Assembly: GCA_016124745.1 (NCBI GenBank)
Contig: WGNC01000010.1
Span: 148,357 to 212,356 of the forward strand
Origin: Thiobacillus sp.
Lineage (GTDB): Bacteria; Pseudomonadota; Gammaproteobacteria; Burkholderiales; Thiobacillaceae
DNA length: 64,000 nucleotides
Direction of reading: 5' to 3'
Position 1 is the first letter of the stretch; each line of letters opens with the position of its first letter. The translations under genes and the position numbers were made by a program. Positions 25,100-33,648 of this stretch are shown here, one piece after another. Below the pieces are notes generated by a model. It worked only from the letters and a program-made list of their open reading frames with translations. It ran no database searches and was not told the DNA's origin.

Positions 25100-25450
25100 T
25101 CACACCGCCGCCAGCAGGCGAGGCTCCGCCTTCACCACGCCGTCGCGTCCCCACACCGTGACCGCCTCGACGAACCAGTTGGGCTTGTCGGGGTGCAGGG
25201 TCAGCACGTCGAATTCGGCGTAGTAGCTGCCGTCGCTGTTGAGCGTGAGGCTGCCGCAGCGGACTCCCTGCGGGTTGCGCCAAATGCCCTCGTAGCTCGG
25301 CAGATTGTTGGCGGGATCGGTGCCCTCGACGAATACCGCATCCTGCAGGCGGATGACGGGCGAACTCCTCAGGCACGCGGCCTCCTTGCGCAGCACCCCG
25401 CACAACTGTTCGGCGGTGTGCAGCCAGCTCTCGGGCAGTTCCATGTTCAT
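25100..25450 (-). CDS. Nif-operon protein of unknown function (116 residues)
   Basis: No family recognised. The C-terminal half is predicted beta-rich ('GSYYAEFDVLTLHPDKPNWF', then 'EAVTVWGRDG'). One Cys lies in 'QLCGVL', one in 'AACLRS' and one in 'VRCGSL'. GGAG lies three bases before the ATG at 25450 and nine before a second in-frame ATG at 25444, so 25444 may be the real start. It lies 11 bp downstream of the [2Fe-2S] ferredoxin gene. Confidence 0.75.
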   Translation of the reverse strand: MNMELPESWLHTAEQLCGVLRKEAACLRSSPVIRLQDAVFVEGTDPANNLPSYEGIWRNPQGVRCGSLTLNSDGSYYAEFDVLTLHPDKPNWFVEAVTVWGRDGVVKAEPRLLAAV

Positions 25451-25461
25451 CCGCTCCGTGT

Positions 25462-25785
25462 TCACCAGATCTCGGCCGGCGCCTTGAGGCTTTCCACCGG
25501 CTGGCCGCCGAGCAGATGCTGGTCGAAGATCGTGTTCACGTCGGCCACTTTGACGTTGCTGTAGAGAATGCCCTCGGGGTAGACCAGTACGTTCGGCCCC
25601 ATGCCGCACGGGCCGAGACAACCGCTGAGGGTGACGGCGATCCTGTCGAAGACCTGGCGCTGCTGGTATTGGAAGAGGAATTCGTCCTGTACCTCGCGGC
25701 AGCCGCGTTCGGCGCAGGAGCCGCGCGGGTGTCCAGCCGGTCGTGCCTGTGAACAGATGAATACGTGTATCTCGGGTTTCGGCAT
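25462..25785 (-). CDS. Thioredoxin-like [2Fe-2S] ferredoxin
   Basis: The 107-residue protein fits the thioredoxin-fold [2Fe-2S] ferredoxins (Clostridium pasteurianum/NuoE-like). Cysteines at 11, 24, 56 and 60 are the expected ligands (HVFICSQ, RGSC, then SGCLGPCGMGP); C29 is extra. Such ferredoxins are frequent in nif clusters. The start is 9 bp after the FdxB-type gene stop. Confidence 0.9.
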   Translation of the reverse strand: MPKPEIHVFICSQARPAGHPRGSCAERGCREVQDEFLFQYQQRQVFDRIAVTLSGCLGPCGMGPNVLVYPEGILYSNVKVADVNTIFDQHLLGGQPVESLKAPAEIW

Positions 25786-25794
25786 GATGAAATC

Positions 25795-26088
25795 TCAGGC
25801 GACCAGCGGAAGGGATTGGTGGGTGTGGCACTGCTTGGGGCAGACCCGGGCGCAGGAACCGCAGCCGATGCAGTCGAGCGCGTTGGCGATCGACATGACC
25901 ATGTTGTTGTCCTCGTCCTCGTCGTCATACGCATCGTCGTCCGCCTCGCGTTCGATCAGGTCGAACACGTCGCGCGGGCAGACCTTGTAGCAGCGGCCGC
26001 AGCCGATGCAGGTCTTCTGGTTGAGGTCGACCAGGAAGGTGGGGGTCCAGGCGCTGCCGCCGCGGGTGAGTCCGGTGATGGGATCCAT
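25795..26088 (-). CDS. fdxB: Nif-specific ferredoxin III (FdxB-like)
   Basis: The 97-residue protein has two [4Fe-4S] motifs, CIGCGRCYKVCP (about residues 28-39) and CIGCGSCARVCP (about 74-85), separated by a very acidic loop (DDDAYDDEDEDN). This fits the nif-specific ferredoxin III family. It likely supplies electrons for FeMo-co synthesis or nitrogenase. The ATG at 26088 follows the upstream stop directly. Confidence 0.92.
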   Translation of the reverse strand: MDPITGLTRGGSAWTPTFLVDLNQKTCIGCGRCYKVCPRDVFDLIEREADDDAYDDEDEDNNMVMSIANALDCIGCGSCARVCPKQCHTHQSLPLVA

Positions 26089-26089
26089 G

Positions 26090-26302
26090 TCAGCCTTCCT
26101 TCTGCGCCGCGGCAAGGCGGGCGTTGGCGTCGGCCCAGGCCTTGCAGGCATCGTAGGTGGATTGCGCGATCGGGTGGATGTCCGCGTAGGCTGCCGGCAG
26201 GCGGTCTTCCACCAGGTCGTGCAGTTGCGACGCCCATTCGCTGGCGATGCGCTTGAGTTTCTTGACCTCGCGGTCGAGGTCCTTGAGTTCGTCTTCGCTC
26301 AT
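26090..26302 (-). CDS. DUF683/CCE_0567-like small protein, nifX-associated
   Basis: The 70-residue helical protein (SEDELKDLDREVKKLKRIAS at its N terminus) matches the small helical-hairpin proteins encoded beside nifX-associated genes. AAGGAGC precedes the ATG. The exact role is not known; a metal-binding role has been suggested for homologues. Confidence 0.86.
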   Translation of the reverse strand: MSEDELKDLDREVKKLKRIASEWASQLHDLVEDRLPAAYADIHPIAQSTYDACKAWADANARLAAAQKEG

Positions 26303-26319
26303 TTTTTTGCTCCTTGATG

Positions 26320-26383
26320 TAAGCAGTGAACAGTGAGCCGCATGGCTGGCCGGTTCCACTGTTTAATGTTCACCTTTCGCCGC
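26320..26383. repeat. AGCAGTGAACAGTGA-type intergenic repeat
   Basis: 'AGCAGTGAACAGTGAG' at the left and 'TTCACCTTTCGCCGCTCAC' at the right can pair around a spacer. Related elements are at 40584-40650 and 51434-51540. Confidence 0.6.
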
Positions 26384-26851
26384 TCACAACTCCGCGACTT
26401 CCCGGTGCGTGCCGATGATCTGCAGCGCGACCGAGAGCAGCTTGTCGGCTTCGTCCTTCATCTTCGACAGGCTCTCGTAGCCGTAGCGATGCACATCGCG
26501 CACGGTGCGGTCCATGACCACCAGCTTGCCCACCGTGATGAGCGCGCGGCCGAAACCTTCGTGGGTGATGTTCATCATCGGCACGGCCATCAGCCCGCAT
26601 TCCTTTTCGATCAGCGCGGCGATGCCGTTGTAGAACGCCTTGACGCGTGAAAGCGTCTGCTCGTCGGGATCGCCGATCACCGGGATCTCGCGGCGCTGCT
26701 CCTTGGACAGGATGTAGGGCGCGAGGATGCGCGCGACCGGCCAGCCGTCGTAGGTGCCGTAGCTGTCGATGGCGCGCATCTGCTTCACCATCTCCTTGAT
26801 GAAATCGGTTTCGAGTATCGGGTCGAGTTCGACCGTTGCTGCGTCAGTCAT
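26384..26851 (-). CDS. NifX-associated nitrogen fixation protein (DUF269)
   Basis: The 155-residue protein matches the DUF269 family found with nifX. 'KQMRAIDSYGTYDGW' and 'NITHEGFGRALITVGKLVVM' are typical. It is probably involved in FeMo-co precursor handling. Start 26851 overlaps the rseC-like stop by 8 bp. A GTGAGCAGT-type repeat follows the gene. Confidence 0.93.
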   Translation of the reverse strand: MTDAATVELDPILETDFIKEMVKQMRAIDSYGTYDGWPVARILAPYILSKEQRREIPVIGDPDEQTLSRVKAFYNGIAALIEKECGLMAVPMMNITHEGFGRALITVGKLVVMDRTVRDVHRYGYESLSKMKDEADKLLSVALQIIGTHREVAEL

Positions 26852-27383
26852 GAGTGGACTCCTTGATGGGAATGATCGGAAAGGGTGTCGTGCGCAATGC
26901 GGCCAATGGCGAAACCGTGATGCGCGGCGTGCGCGTGAAGCCGCGTGCGACGACGAGACCGACGGCGAAGCCGGCTGCCATGGCCGCCACCGCGGCCGCA
27001 TCGCCGAGTTTGAACAGCGAGGCGACGACCGCGCCGAGCACGGCCAGCACGGTCGGGAGCACATAACCCAGCAGGCCCGCGCGCAGCAGATCGGCTTCGG
27101 TCATGTTCAGCACCAGCTCCTCGCCCGGCTGCACCGACAGATCGCAGGCCAGCGGCACCGGCGGCTTGTTGCGGCTGAAGAACTTGCCGAGGCCGGACAC
27201 GCCGCAGCTGGATTGTGCGTGGCAGGCCGCGCAGCCCTGCTGCGAGGACGCCTCGACCCAGACTTTTCCGATTCCGGCGGAGACGACGCGCGCCCGTGTT
27301 TCGATCGTGAATCGGTTTGGGCCTAGTGTTTGCTCCCTCTCCTGCAGGCGGGAGAGGGTTGGGGAGAGGGGAATGCCGCCCAT
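26844..27383 (-). CDS. rseC: RseC/MucC-like membrane protein with repeat-derived N terminus
   Basis: RseC-family proteins help maintain reduced SoxR, often working with Rnf/Rsx, and occur near rnf or nif genes. The 179-residue product has the Cys region GCAACHAQSSCG (a motif of four Cys-like positions) and two transmembrane helices ('AGLLGYVLPTVLAVLGAVVA', then 'AVAAMAAGFAVGLVVAR'). Family members usually begin near 'IETRARVV'; here the preceding 25 residues are coded by a CTCTCCC palindrome, so the original start has probably been overwritten. GGAGG lies about 10 bases before the chosen ATG. Confidence 0.85.
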   Translation of the reverse strand: MGGIPLSPTLSRLQEREQTLGPNRFTIETRARVVSAGIGKVWVEASSQQGCAACHAQSSCGVSGLGKFFSRNKPPVPLACDLSVQPGEELVLNMTEADLLRAGLLGYVLPTVLAVLGAVVASLFKLGDAAAVAAMAAGFAVGLVVARGFTRTPRITVSPLAALRTTPFPIIPIKESTHD

Positions 27384-27716
27384 GTCGATCATTCCTCCCA
27401 CCCTTCTTCGGTCATCGAGCCGAAGCGGTCGTCAATCGGTTTGGGCGTCACGTTCGCCCCCTCTCCCGCTCGCGGGAGAGGGTTGGGCATACGATCTTTC
27501 ACGAGCTTCAGCGCGTAGAAAGTCGGAGTCCCCTTGTGGGGGAGAGGGAGGCGAACGCTACTGTCGCATGTGTTCGCGCTCATTCCTGCCATTCCTCTTG
27601 AGCCATCGAGCCGAAGCGGTCGTCAATCGGTTTGGGCGTCACGTTCGCCCCCTCTCCCGCTCGCGGGAGAGGGTTGGGGAGAGGGAGGCGAACACTACTG
27701 TTGCATGTGTTCGCGC
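27326..27716. repeat. Repeat block upstream of rseC: nifX tail and palindromes in tandem
   Basis: Two copies of a unit (27413-27487 and 27604-27679) contain the last codons of nifX ('DRFGSM', 'EEW') and a CTCTCCC palindrome. The third copy of the coding part is the real nifX end at 27717-27755. Flanking words such as 'CATGTGTTCGCGCTCATTCC' are also doubled. No gene is seen in the block. Confidence 0.85.
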
Positions 27717-28142
27717 TCATTCCTGCCATTCCTCTTGAGCCATTGAGCCGAAGCGGTCGCCCGCGTTCTGGCGCCTGATCTGCTTCACCATCCAGGCCGG
27801 CGGGCTGGTCTGCAGGCTCTGGTTCAGCTCGGCCAGCACGGTGTCGATGAGCGTGCCTTCCTCGACCTTGAGCGGCTGGATGCCGCGCGCCAGCAGCTGC
27901 TTGATGGCCGAGGCGCCGACGGCGTTGCAGTAGACCGCGGCGCAGTCCTGCAGCAGGTCCATCTTGCTGGCGAGCTTGCCTTCGTGGCCGTCCATCGCGG
28001 TGTCGCTGTCGGTGAATTCGGCGACTTCCACGAGGCGCGCGTCGTCGTCGGACAGTTCGTATATGGCGAACGATTCGGCGGCGCCGAAGTGCTGGTCGAC
28101 CTGGCGGCGGTCGCTGCTGGCGAAGGCGATTTTCACGCTCAT
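27717..28142 (-). CDS. nifX: NifX, FeMo-co precursor carrier
   Basis: NifX binds NifB-co and the VK-cluster and passes them between NifB, NifEN and the apo-enzyme. The 141-residue protein has the NifX/NafY/NifB-C domain: 'VKIAFASSDRRQVDQHFGAA' at the start (with the conserved HFG), 'CAAVYCNAVGASAIKQLL' later. GAGGA lies 8 bp upstream. The start lies within a few bases of the nifN stop. The last codons are part of a tandemly repeated segment extending downstream. Confidence 0.94.
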   Translation of the reverse strand: MSVKIAFASSDRRQVDQHFGAAESFAIYELSDDDARLVEVAEFTDSDTAMDGHEGKLASKMDLLQDCAAVYCNAVGASAIKQLLARGIQPLKVEEGTLIDTVLAELNQSLQTSPPAWMVKQIRRQNAGDRFGSMAQEEWQE

Positions 28143-28152
28143 GTCGGAGTCC

Positions 28153-29538
28153 TCAGTGGGTGTGACCAGGCGCAGGTGTCGCATGGCTGGCCTCCCCGGC
28201 GTGGTAGATGGAACGGTAGGCGGAAATCTCGTGGTGGCCGTTGCTGACCAGGATGTTGGCGAGGTCGAACAGCGTCTGCCGGGTGCCGCGATAGCCGACC
28301 CACAGCTTCTGGTAGCCGCCGATCAGGTCGTATTGCGGGAAGCCCGCGCGCAGCAGCGGCACGCCCAGATGCTGCGCCGTCTCGGCCGCGTGGGAATTGC
28401 TGATGACCAGGTCGACGCCGTGTTCGCGTGCCGCCAGCTCCAGGTCCTCCAGGTCGCCGAGCTTGACCTGGGTGGCAGGCACATCGTCGAGCACCGGCGC
28501 GCGCGATGGCGCCACCGCGGCGCTGACTTCGCAGCCCATGTCGGTGACCAGGCGGGCGCAGCCATAGAGCAGGTCCGGATCGCCGGCGATGGCGACGCGG
28601 GCGAAGCCGAGCATGAAGTGGGTGTCGACCATCGCGTCCTGCAGCTGCGCGCGCTGGCGTTCGAGCTTTTCCGGCACCGGCTGGCCGGAAATCAGGTTCA
28701 GCGCATGGACGAAGGCGTCGACCGCCGTGAGGCCCATGAGCGTGTCGAAGCGATAGTCGGGGACGCGGGTGCGTGCCTTGAGCAGATCGGCGGCGGGATC
28801 AAGCGAGCGGCCGATGACCAGCGTCGCCACCGACTCGCCCATGGTGACGATCTCCGCCACCGGGGTGCCGCCGGTAGTCAGCGGGCTCGACTCGGCCGCG
28901 GTCAGGTGGCCGTCGAGCGAGTCGGCGATGTCGGGCAGCACCACCGGGCGCAGGCCGAAGGCCTCTACCAGCTCCTTGATGTGCTCGATGTCGCCCGGCG
29001 TCAGCAGCGAGCCGGCCAGTACGTTGACCTGCTTGTGGCGCTTGCCGACGCTGGCGCTTTCCTGCACCAGCACGTCGATCATCGACTTCACCGCCAACGC
29101 GTAGCCGCTTTCCAGGCAGCCGCTGTAGTCCGGCGTGACCACGGGCACGACAGGGATGTCGGCATACTCGGGGCAGGCGGAATGGAACTGTTTGGCGAGC
29201 CGATAGATGTCGGCACCCTGGGTTTCCGACAGCCCGGTGGTCGGCAGGCCGATCAGCGCAGGATGGTTCTTTTCGGCGATGGTGCGCAGGCCCTCGATCA
29301 CGCTGTCGTCGGCGCCGAGCACGGTGGACGTCTGGTCCATCGCCGTGGTCTGCAGCGGAATCGGCTCGCGGAAGTGGCGCACGAAGAACACCTTGCCGAA
29401 CGCCGTGCAGCCCTGCGAGCCGTGCATCATCGGGATGGCGCGGTTGACGCCGAGGAAGGCGAGCGAGGCGCCGACCGGCTGGCTGACCTTGAGCGGGCTG
29501 ACGGCGAGCGCCTTGTTGCGTTTGATGATCTCTGCCAT
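28153..29538 (-). CDS. nifN: NifN, FeMo-co scaffold subunit
   Basis: NifN pairs with NifE as the scaffold on which NifB-co matures to FeMo-co. The 461-residue protein is NifK-like: '[20 protein letters not shown]' followed by [10 protein letters not shown] carries the N-terminal cluster Cys, and '[20 protein letters not shown]' the conserved core. It lies 4 bp downstream of nifE. The C-terminal 15 residues are His/Pro-rich (ATPAPGHTH). Confidence 0.96.
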   Translation of the reverse strand: MAEIIKRNKALAVSPLKVSQPVGASLAFLGVNRAIPMMHGSQGCTAFGKVFFVRHFREPIPLQTTAMDQTSTVLGADDSVIEGLRTIAEKNHPALIGLPTTGLSETQGADIYRLAKQFHSACPEYADIPVVPVVTPDYSGCLESGYALAVKSMIDVLVQESASVGKRHKQVNVLAGSLLTPGDIEHIKELVEAFGLRPVVLPDIADSLDGHLTAAESSPLTTGGTPVAEIVTMGESVATLVIGRSLDPAADLLKARTRVPDYRFDTLMGLTAVDAFVHALNLISGQPVPEKLERQRAQLQDAMVDTHFMLGFARVAIAGDPDLLYGCARLVTDMGCEVSAAVAPSRAPVLDDVPATQVKLGDLEDLELAAREHGVDLVISNSHAAETAQHLGVPLLRAGFPQYDLIGGYQKLWVGYRGTRQTLFDLANILVSNGHHEISAYRSIYHAGEASHATPAPGHTH

Positions 29539-29542
29539 TTCC

Positions 29543-30958
29543 CTAGCTCCCTGTTGCGGTCATCGGAATGCCCGGCGCCGAATCGGTCGCCCACGGCGCC
29601 GGCTTGCGCACCGAGGCCCACACCGGGCTCTCGATCGTCAGCGCCAGCTGGCGCGCCAGTTCTGACATGCCGGTGTAGCCGGCGTAGCCGAATTCGCGTT
29701 CCTGGTTGATGTCGAGAAAGGGGATGCGCGCCTTGAGCGCGGTGTACATGTTGCGGCCACCGGCGATGAGGATGTCGGCCTGGTATTCCTTGACAATGCC
29801 GATCAGCGCCTTGGGGCTGCCGTCGGTGATCATCCTGGTCTTCTCGCCCATGAGTTCGCGGATGCGTGCCTTGTCTTCCTCGGTCGACTTGTTGGTGCCG
29901 GTGGCGACCACGTCCATGCCAAGGTCCTGCAGCGCCGAGACGATCGACCATGACTTCACGCCGCCGGTATAGAGCAGCACGCGCTTGCCTTTAAGGCGCT
30001 GCCGCCACGGCTCCAGCGCGGCATCGACGCGGGCTTCCTCGCGCGCGATCATCGCTTCGACGCGCTCGGTCAGCGAAGCGTCGCCGATCAGGCGGGCGAA
30101 TTCGCGGAAGGCGTGGCTGGTGTCGGTGACGCCGTAGAAGCTGCCCTCGAAGAACGGCACGCCGTGCGTCGATTCCAGCTTGCGTGCGACATTCAATAGC
30201 GCCTTGGCGCACACCACCATGCTGGTCTCGGCGCGGTGCATGGCCTGCACCTGGTGGAAGCGCGCATCGCCTGACAGCGTGCAGAGGATGCGCAGGCCGA
30301 GTTCGTCGAACAGCGGCAGCACGTGCCAGAACTCGCCCGCGATGTTGTACTCGCCGATCAGGTTGACGTCGTGCACGGCGATGCCGGGGCGCTGCGCCTC
30401 GGGCGGCACCGGGTCCGGGTCGCGCGTGCCGATCACGTACTTGAACATGGAATCGCCGGCGATGCGGTTGCCGAGGTTCTTGGTGCCGTAGAAGCCGGCG
30501 CAGTCGACCGGCACCACCGGCACGCCGTAGCGCTGCGCGGCGTCCTTGCAGACCGCGTCGACGTCGTCGCCGACGAGCGCCGGCACGCAGGTGTTGTAGA
30601 CGAATACCGCGGCCGGGTGATGGCTGTCGATGGCCTGCTTGATCGAATGGAACAGCCGCTTCTCGCTGCGCCCCATGATCACGTCCTGCTCGGTCAGGTC
30701 GGTGGTCATGCCGATCTTGTAGAGCGTGGGGCCGGAGGAGCGCGTGCCGCGGTTGTCCCAGCTCGACCCGGCGCAGGCGATCGGGCCGTGCACGATGTGC
30801 GCGACGTCGGCGATCGGCAGCAGCGCGATCTGCGCGCCGTCGAACGAGCAGCCGCCCGCCGTCGCCCCCGGCTTGGGCTTGGCGCAGCCCGATTTCGACT
30901 TGGTGTTGTGCGCGCAGGCCGGTTCGTTGAGTAACTCGGCAATGTCCTTGGCTTGCAT
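29543..30958 (-). CDS. nifE: NifE, FeMo-co scaffold subunit
   Basis: NifE is the NifD-like subunit of the FeMo-co scaffold. The 471 residues include an N-terminal Cys-rich stretch ([15 protein letters not shown], then GGCSFDGAQ), '[16 protein letters not shown]' with a cluster-ligand Cys, and '[20 protein letters not shown]'. It opens the long nifE-nifN-nifX operon. A sigma54 promoter lies 36 bp upstream with a perfect NifA site at 31054-31069. Confidence 0.96.
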   Translation of the reverse strand: MQAKDIAELLNEPACAHNTKSKSGCAKPKPGATAGGCSFDGAQIALLPIADVAHIVHGPIACAGSSWDNRGTRSSGPTLYKIGMTTDLTEQDVIMGRSEKRLFHSIKQAIDSHHPAAVFVYNTCVPALVGDDVDAVCKDAAQRYGVPVVPVDCAGFYGTKNLGNRIAGDSMFKYVIGTRDPDPVPPEAQRPGIAVHDVNLIGEYNIAGEFWHVLPLFDELGLRILCTLSGDARFHQVQAMHRAETSMVVCAKALLNVARKLESTHGVPFFEGSFYGVTDTSHAFREFARLIGDASLTERVEAMIAREEARVDAALEPWRQRLKGKRVLLYTGGVKSWSIVSALQDLGMDVVATGTNKSTEEDKARIRELMGEKTRMITDGSPKALIGIVKEYQADILIAGGRNMYTALKARIPFLDINQEREFGYAGYTGMSELARQLALTIESPVWASVRKPAPWATDSAPGIPMTATGS

Positions 30959-30993
30959 GACGGATCGCTCGGAAAATGTCCTGATCTTTCCAT

Positions 30994-31009
30994 CGCAAGG
31001 GTCGTGCCA
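30994..31009 (-). promoter_or_regulatory. Sigma54 promoter of nifE operon
   Basis: The minus strand reads TGGCACGACCCTTGCG, a full consensus -24/-12 element. Confidence 0.92.
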
Positions 31010-31053
31010 AACGGTATGTGCTTGGTTTTACTACTAATCGCGCCCGTCTGTCA

Positions 31054-31069
31054 TGTAGCAAACCTTACA
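31054..31069. promoter_or_regulatory. NifA upstream activator site of nifE
   Basis: TGTAGCAAACCTTACA, a perfect TGT-N10-ACA, 45 bp upstream of the -24 element. Confidence 0.85.
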
Positions 31070-31181
31070 CAGAGCCCGCGGATGGGGGCGGGGTCTACAA
31101 AATATTTAGGTTCCGGGCTCCGGCTGTTCAAGTTGGAACGCCGCCCGCGTTGCTTGTGGCCATCCTGCAGTGGGAGGCACA

Positions 31182-32147
31182 TCACGCGCTATAGGGTGCG
31201 CGCATCCATTGCGTGAGCAGTTCGGCATCCTGCTCGCGCAGATAGCTGAAGCCAGCATCGAGGTCGCCGGCAAGCTTGCCGGCGACCTCGCCCGGCGTCA
31301 GACCGCCCGCAACCAGGTGGAAATACCAGGCGCCGGGATAGCCGGCGGCACGGTCGAAAGCCAGCAGCTGGTTGGCGGCGTCAACTCCATGCGCCGTCTT
31401 GTCCCAGTGAAACGACTTGAGCTTCCGGGCATGCAGCGAAACGGGCGCGGCCGAGAGCACGGCGTTGCGATAGCGATCCTGATGCTCGCGCAGGGCGATG
31501 ATCCAGTGATCACAGAAGTGGCTCTTGGCGTGGGCCTGGCTTTTCATCCAGTCGCCGAGAAAACGCGACAGCGGATGGGTCTGGCCGACCGGCGCGGGGA
31601 GCCGGGCCGCGACATAGCGCATGTCGGTCAGGCGACGGAACCGGTAGTGCGGCGGCGCCACCGGGTGGGCTTCCAGCAGGACCGGGTGCAACGGGTCGAT
31701 GAGTTCCTGCAGGTCCGTGGGCGGATCATTGGGGGAGAACAGGTGTCGGTCCAGAACTTCGTGCAGTTCTTCGATTTCCAGCTGCAGGAAATCCGCGGGT
31801 GCCGGCCCATAGGGCGCGACGAAGTAATGCGTGCGGCCGCTGTGGCGTGTCGCGATCAGGCCATCGTCGACATGACGCTGAAGAAAAGCATCCATGTCGC
31901 CATCACAGTCGGCCAGTTCCTTTTCGGCCCAGCGTTCCAGATTATCTGCAACGCGCTCGCCGTTGACCCGGACCACCCCGCCCGGACGATACCAGCCGCC
32001 GCGGCTGAGCGCGGCGCGAAACGGCCGGCCAGGCAGGGCGCGTCCCGCCTTGTCCAGCAGGCTGCTGTGGTGCGGGCGCGGCGGCGTGGCCTCGAGCTCG
32101 GCTACAAGCTGCTGCAACGCGCGATCGTCGATGGGGCAACCATTCAT
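31182..32147 (-). CDS. Nif-regulon protein of unknown function (321 residues)
   Basis: No family recognised. The soluble protein has several conserved-looking Trp/His stretches ('DKTAHGVDAANQLLAFDRAA', 'YPGAWYFHLVAGG'). The N-terminal half looks like a winged helix next to 'GRTHYFVAPYGPAPADFLQL'. It is coupled to the Lrv gene by an ATGA overlap and so belongs to a NifA-controlled two-gene operon. Its start overlaps the lrv stop. Confidence 0.8.
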   Translation of the reverse strand: MNGCPIDDRALQQLVAELEATPPRPHHSSLLDKAGRALPGRPFRAALSRGGWYRPGGVVRVNGERVADNLERWAEKELADCDGDMDAFLQRHVDDGLIATRHSGRTHYFVAPYGPAPADFLQLEIEELHEVLDRHLFSPNDPPTDLQELIDPLHPVLLEAHPVAPPHYRFRRLTDMRYVAARLPAPVGQTHPLSRFLGDWMKSQAHAKSHFCDHWIIALREHQDRYRNAVLSAAPVSLHARKLKSFHWDKTAHGVDAANQLLAFDRAAGYPGAWYFHLVAGGLTPGEVAGKLAGDLDAGFSYLREQDAELLTQWMRAPYSA

Positions 32148-32890
32148 GTTGTGTCCTTGCTCCGCGTTTCATTGAGACGGGCCCACACCTGCTCCCGCAC
32201 ATCCTTGTCCTCATCGCCGATGTAAGCGCGAATGGCTTCGAGCGGTGCCTGATCCACGGCACCGAGACGCACGCGCCAGTCGGGGTCGCCCAGCATGCGC
32301 GCGGCATCGTCGGGCAACATGCGTGAAGCGGCAATCGCACGCACTTCCGCATCCTCGTCGGCCGCCAGTTTCGACAGCGCGAAGGGCGGCAGCCGGCGCG
32401 CGACCTCCTTGCGCACTTCACGGTCTTCGTCCCGCACCAGACGCGACAAGCTGCCGTGGGGGATACGCTGCGCCACATGCTGGCGCACCAGGTAGTCCGG
32501 GTCACCGAGCATCATGTGCAGGCCTGTTACAGGTAGCCTGCTGGCCACGGTGATGCGCACTTCGCGGTCCTCATCGCCGAGGAAAGGCATCAGGTCTTCC
32601 GGCGGCAGACGGGTGACCACGGCACGACGCACCGCCTCGTCGCTATCGTAGGCAAGAGCGCGCACGGCTGCAACGGGTGCGTAGCGCACAGCGATGGCGC
32701 GCCGTTCCCAAAAGGCATCGTGCAAGCAGCCTTCGGCGAATTCCGGATTCATGCGCAGGAAGCGCTCGATCTGACGCCCGCTATGGGCGACCAGGCAGCG
32801 ATCGCCGGGCTCGCAGCGTCCGGCAGGTCTCAAGGTCTCACGATGTGGACAGCTCGTACAGTCCGCATGCGGCGTTTCGATCCGGCTCAT
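32144..32890 (-). CDS. LRV protein with N-terminal [4Fe-4S] motif
   Basis: The 248-residue protein matches the leucine-rich-repeat-variant Fe-S protein known from the Azotobacter nif region. The N terminus has C11-x2-C14-x11-C26-x5-C32, consistent with the cluster-binding domain. About eight 24-residue helical repeats follow, such as 'RLVRDEDREVRKEVARRLPP'. The function in nitrogen fixation is not known. A sigma54 promoter and a perfect NifA site lie upstream. Start 32890 is chosen because it gives the Cys motif at the right place. Confidence 0.9.
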   Translation of the reverse strand: MSRIETPHADCTSCPHRETLRPAGRCEPGDRCLVAHSGRQIERFLRMNPEFAEGCLHDAFWERRAIAVRYAPVAAVRALAYDSDEAVRRAVVTRLPPEDLMPFLGDEDREVRITVASRLPVTGLHMMLGDPDYLVRQHVAQRIPHGSLSRLVRDEDREVRKEVARRLPPFALSKLAADEDAEVRAIAASRMLPDDAARMLGDPDWRVRLGAVDQAPLEAIRAYIGDEDKDVREQVWARLNETRSKDTT

Positions 32891-32969
32891 GAAGGGGAAA
32901 CGATTGGTTTCTGTCACGATTTGTTCAAAATGGGGTGCGCGTCCCGGATGGGTTTTCCCGATGATGGTT

Positions 32970-32985
32970 CGCAAGCGCCGTGCCA
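32970..32985 (-). promoter_or_regulatory. Sigma54 promoter of the LRV gene
   Basis: The minus strand reads TGGCACGGCGCTTGCG, a full consensus -24/-12 element. Confidence 0.9.
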
Positions 32986-33078
32986 GATGAGTCAAACCGG
33001 CATGAGCTTGATTTGACAGAGCAAAATTTGCGGCTGCCGTTGCAGGATGCAAACACGCGACAAGGCCACGCGCAGGCT

Positions 33079-33094
33079 TGTCGCAAACCCTACA
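33079..33094. promoter_or_regulatory. NifA upstream activator site of the LRV gene
   Basis: TGTCGCAAACCCTACA, a perfect TGT-N10-ACA, 94 bp upstream of the -24 element. Confidence 0.85.
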
Positions 33095-33115
33095 AGTGCC
33101 GACGGGAAGAACCGG

Positions 33116-33648
33116 CTAGCTTGCCTGTCGCTCGAGGAAGGTGGTCAATGCGGCGTCCATGGTCGCCATGTGCAGGTCGAACCACGGCGCCAGCCCGCCT
33201 TTCACGTAGGCGCGTGCCAGCGCGATGTGCCCGCGCTTGATCGACAGATTGAGTCGCACCAGTTCGCCCAGCACGCGATAGTGTTCGCTCTCGTGTTCGG
33301 CGATGCCGGGATAGCGGCTGGCGCGCACTAGGGCCTGCTAAGGTTAATTGCGCTCCTGCGGCGAGGCCGATTCGGGATGCAGGCCACGAAGCGGGACGGG
33401 CCGCTGTGCCGGCACAGCAAGCGGCTCGCGACAACGGGATGCGCCCGACTCGGCCCGCCCACCTCGGCAATATGCAGCCGCATCAGCGCCAGCAGTGCCT
33501 GGAAGCGTGACGGAAAGGCCGCGCTGTCCGCCCCGATCAGGCCTTCGATCAATTCTGCCAGCGCCTGGTGCGTTGCCTCCACGTCGCTCGGTTCCAGCGG
33601 CGGGACGGGTGCGTGCGCGGGTTCGGGGTGCAGGCTGGTCAGCATCAT
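33116..33648 (-). pseudogene. Bacteriohemerythrin-like gene interrupted by a short insertion
   Basis: The first part (from 33648) encodes a hemerythrin-like four-helix start with metal-ligand-type His in 'VEATHQALAELIEGL' and 'LMRLHIAE'. The second part (33328 down to 33116) resumes with 'RYPGIAEHESEHYRVLGEL' and 'WFDLHMATMDAALTTFLE', the remaining ligands. Between them about 130 bp (roughly 33329-33462) of unrelated GC-rich sequence breaks the frame. The start overlaps the SIR2-like gene stop (ATGA). Hemerythrins bind or sense O2, a plausible nitrogenase-protecting role. Confidence 0.75.
33329..33462. mobile_element. Short insertion inside hemerythrin gene
   Basis: About 134 bp separate the two hemerythrin halves. 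They begin near 'TAGGGCCTGCTAAGGTTAAT' and contain an internal palindrome 'GCTGTGCCGGCACAGC'. No coding capacity and no clear terminal inverted repeats are seen. It may be a MITE-like element or a replacement of gene sequence. Confidence 0.45.

Noticed and set aside
27964..29709. Very long open frame on the plus strand opposite nifN and the nifE end
   Set aside because: It is the antisense shadow of high-GC nifN/nifE codons; composition is Arg/Ala/Gly/His-rich with no domain.
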